From Gammaproteobacteria bacterium (GTDB lineage Bacteria > Pseudomonadota > Gammaproteobacteria > Thiohalomonadales > Thiohalomonadaceae), in assembly GCA_026196275.1 (NCBI GenBank), contig JAPHTQ010000022.1, forward strand, positions 1 through 64,000: a DNA stretch of 64,000 nt, in the 5' to 3' direction. The translations under genes were made by a program, and so were the position numbers. Shown here piece after piece: positions 62,359 to 64,000 of the stretch (position 1 is its first letter; the number at the start of each line of letters is the position of its first letter). The notes beneath the pieces were generated by a model, which was given only the letters and a program-made list of their open reading frames with translations, was not told where the DNA came from and did no database searches.

Positions 62359-62383
62359 AGGCCGGGGAGACCCGGCCTTTTTT
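62359..62383 (+). terminator. Rho-independent terminator after cytochrome c5
   Basis: GGCCGGG-GAGA-CCCGGCC followed by six Ts: a 7 bp GC stem with a tetraloop. Confidence 0.95.
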
Positions 62384-62509
62384 GTTGCTGAGGCGAAAGT
62401 ACGTTGAATATTCTTTACTTGAAAGGTCGGATAATGGTGCTAGATTTATGGGTAAGGTCGCCGTAACACGATAACCCCTTTCGTTCGGGACAAATTCAGG
62501 AGGTGATTT

Positions 62510-63310
62510 ATGGCATACCATGCCGATACTCACCACGTCTCCCCCACCTCACTCCCTGCCATCTGCCGGGTAGACAGTGACCGCCCCTGGCTCTGGCTGG
62601 CTGCCGGATGGGACGATTTTACCCGCACTGCGGGTGTGAGCATGATCTATGGTTTTGTGGTCAGTGCGATCATGGTGCTGGCCTTCGCTCTGCTGCAATC
62701 GATCAACTCCTACCATCTTGCGCTTGCCCTGATGGCCGGCTTTGTCTTCCTCGGGCCGGTGTTGGCGGTCGGTCTGTATGAGCTGAGCCGGCGTATCGAA
62801 CACCGAAAAATCGCCTCCCTGCCCGACACCTGGCGGGGCTGGGGCAGAAACAGTGGTGCGGTGTTGACGGTGGGTGTGGTGCTGATGTTGCTGATGCTTG
62901 CCTGGCTCATGCTATCGATGCAGCTGGCCGCCGTACTCTATGGGGTTTCCGGGGAGCTGGGTCAGGTATTCGGCACTGCCGAGACCTGGCAGAGCTTTGC
63001 GTTCTCCATCCAGTGGCCGCTGCTGGCCGCCTTCGCCCTGGTAGGCGCAGTGGCCGTGGTTGTGGCCTTCCTGTTGACCGTGGTTGCCGTGCCGATGCTG
63101 ACCGACAAGGAGGATATGGATGCGATCACGGCGATGGTCTGCAGTGTGCGGGCCGTGAGGAGAAATCCCGGCACCATGGCGCTTTGGGCGGGATTGATCG
63201 CGCTGTTTAGTGCGGTAGCGGTAGCACCGCTGTTTCTCGGTCTGATCGTGGTGTTTCCCTTGCTGGCCTATGCCAGCTGGCACGCCTATCAGGATCTAAT
63301 CGAGCACTGA
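62510..63310 (+). CDS. DUF2189 inner-membrane protein
   Basis: A 266-residue protein with about six helices. The family signatures are WLWLAAGWDDFTRTAGVSMI at the N-terminus, FLGPVLAVGLYELSRRIE after helix 2, and VVAVPMLTDKEDMDAITAM in the last third. Function is unknown; DUF2189 genes often accompany cytochrome oxidase or cytochrome genes, which fits its neighbour here. It is flanked by terminators on both sides, so it is monocistronic. Confidence 0.9.
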   Translation: MAYHADTHHVSPTSLPAICRVDSDRPWLWLAAGWDDFTRTAGVSMIYGFVVSAIMVLAFALLQSINSYHLALALMAGFVFLGPVLAVGLYELSRRIEHRKIASLPDTWRGWGRNSGAVLTVGVVLMLLMLAWLMLSMQLAAVLYGVSGELGQVFGTAETWQSFAFSIQWPLLAAFALVGAVAVVVAFLLTVVAVPMLTDKEDMDAITAMVCSVRAVRRNPGTMALWAGLIALFSAVAVAPLFLGLIVVFPLLAYASWHAYQDLIEH

Positions 63311-63346
63311 GCGGGAATATTGTCTCCCTTCCGCTGCAGGCTCTTT

Positions 63347-63374
63347 AGGCGTCCTCCCCCGACGCCTTTTTTTT
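63347..63374 (+). terminator. Rho-independent terminator after the DUF2189 gene
   Basis: AGGCGTC-CTCCCCC-GACGCCT followed by a run of Ts. Confidence 0.93.
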
Positions 63375-63408
63375 CTGCCCGAAATGCGGTTTAGTGCAGG
63401 AGATGAGT

Positions 63409-64000
63409 ATGCACGGTTCGGATAGTCATATGGGAGATGAAAAGCATGCAACGACGTACCCGCCAAACGGGGCGTCGCAACAGGGGCATACGCACCATCA
63501 GGGGCACCATGCGGCGATGATCGCCGATTTTCGTCGCCGTTTCTGGTTCTCCCTGCTGTTGACACTACCCATCCTCGCCCTCTCGCCGATGCTGCAATCC
63601 TTTGTCGGGCTGGAAGAGGCGTTTGCCTTCCCCGGGGATCGCTATTTGCAGTTCCTGCTGGCGACGCTGGTGTTTCTCTACGGCGGCTGGCCGTTTCTCA
63701 AGGGATTAGCGAAGGAGCTGGGTCAACATGAGCCGGGGATGATGACCCTGATCGCCCTGGCGATCAGCGTCGCCTGGGCCTACTCCAGCGCGGTGGTGTT
63801 CGGTCTGCAGGGCAAGGTCTTCTTCTGGGAACTGGCGACGTTGATCGATGTGATGCTGGTCGGCCACTGGATCGAGATGCGCTCGGTGATGGGGGCCTCC
63901 GGTGCGCTGGAGGCGCTGGTCAAGCTGCTGCCGACCGAGGCGCACCGGCTGAAGGAGGATGGCGGCACCGAGGAGGTGGCGCTCAGTGAACTGGGCGCCG
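63409..64000 (+). CDS. CopB-type P1B ATPase, 5' part
   Basis: The gene runs off the window; 197 residues are visible. The N-terminus is His-rich (GHTHHQGHHAAM) and lacks a CXXC metal domain. Helices follow (FWFSLLLTLPILALSPML, LQFLLATLVFLYGGWPFL), then MMTLIALAISVAWAYS and the start of the actuator domain (DVMLVGHWIEMRSVMGASGA). This is the CopB/P1B-3-like class that exports Cu2+ or Ag+. ATG 63409 has AGGAG six bases upstream; ATG 63403 is too close. Confidence 0.88.
   Translation, partial: MHGSDSHMGDEKHATTYPPNGASQQGHTHHQGHHAAMIADFRRRFWFSLLLTLPILALSPMLQSFVGLEEAFAFPGDRYLQFLLATLVFLYGGWPFLKGLAKELGQHEPGMMTLIALAISVAWAYSSAVVFGLQGKVFFWELATLIDVMLVGHWIEMRSVMGASGALEALVKLLPTEAHRLKEDGGTEEVALSELGA

Overview
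This window looks like a chromosomal segment of a free-living or symbiotic gammaproteobacterium, probably a respiratory sulfur-bacterium type (inference). The supporting signs are high GC, ubiquinone-pathway genes, system II cytochrome c maturation, several small c-type cytochromes, and the order thrB, DUF2782 gene, polA, engB, cytochrome c5/c4, dsbA. That order resembles the polA region of pseudomonads. Genes are dense on both strands. No prophage, rRNA operon or CRISPR array is visible.

Region by region. 1-8.1 kb, minus strand: a cut-off mshI-like gene, ubiC with an unusual UbiA homologue, recG, and a compact operon (ridA, CHASE2-adenylate cyclase, SH3 protein, M48 lipoprotein peptidase). 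8.1-10.1 kb: a foreign-looking sulfotransferase gene and an IS4-type transposase stub, enclosed by a 180 bp duplication of the 5' end of ridA. 10.3-12.7 kb: a DUF808 membrane protein and metY. 12.7-19.4 kb: accessory DNA with brnTA and higBA toxin-antitoxin pairs flanking a MITE-like inverted repeat, a haem-binding diguanylate cyclase, and a large CHASE/PAS/GAF/HD-GYP protein whose natural start is interrupted by a stop codon. 19.4-21.4 kb: TRAP permease dctQM. 21.4-22.0 kb: an AT-rich gap with DnaA boxes and REP-like repeats.

22.0-38.1 kb is the conserved housekeeping core: thrB, a DUF2782 protein, a LOG-family protein, a ResA-ResB-CcsB set on the minus strand, polA, engB, cytochromes c5 and c4, a second ResB-CcsB pair on the plus strand, a CRP-like protein and dsbA. 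Two cytochrome c assembly sets therefore flank polA. The polA-engB gap holds a convincing small RNA gene with a sigma-E-type promoter and C/U-rich loops, at the locus where Spot 42 and ErsA lie in other gammaproteobacteria.

38.2-41.7 kb: an acetolactate synthase-like enzyme, an EEP-family hydrolase, a CDF metal exporter and tRNA-Arg(CCG). 41.8-48.8 kb looks less GC-rich. It holds a second LOG protein, a beta-CASP MBL nuclease, two small related secreted proteins, a TPR protein and a divergent two-component system. 49.1-52.0 kb: an adaptor/FtsX-type permease/ATPase exporter. 52.2-60.1 kb is a c-di-GMP block: two GGDEF-type proteins, a PilZ-bearing BcsA-like synthase and a BcsS-like protein. 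60.2-61.4 kb: an LbtU-type siderophore porin under a near-palindromic Fur site. The window ends with a cytochrome c5, a DUF2189 membrane protein and the start of a CopB-type P-ATPase.
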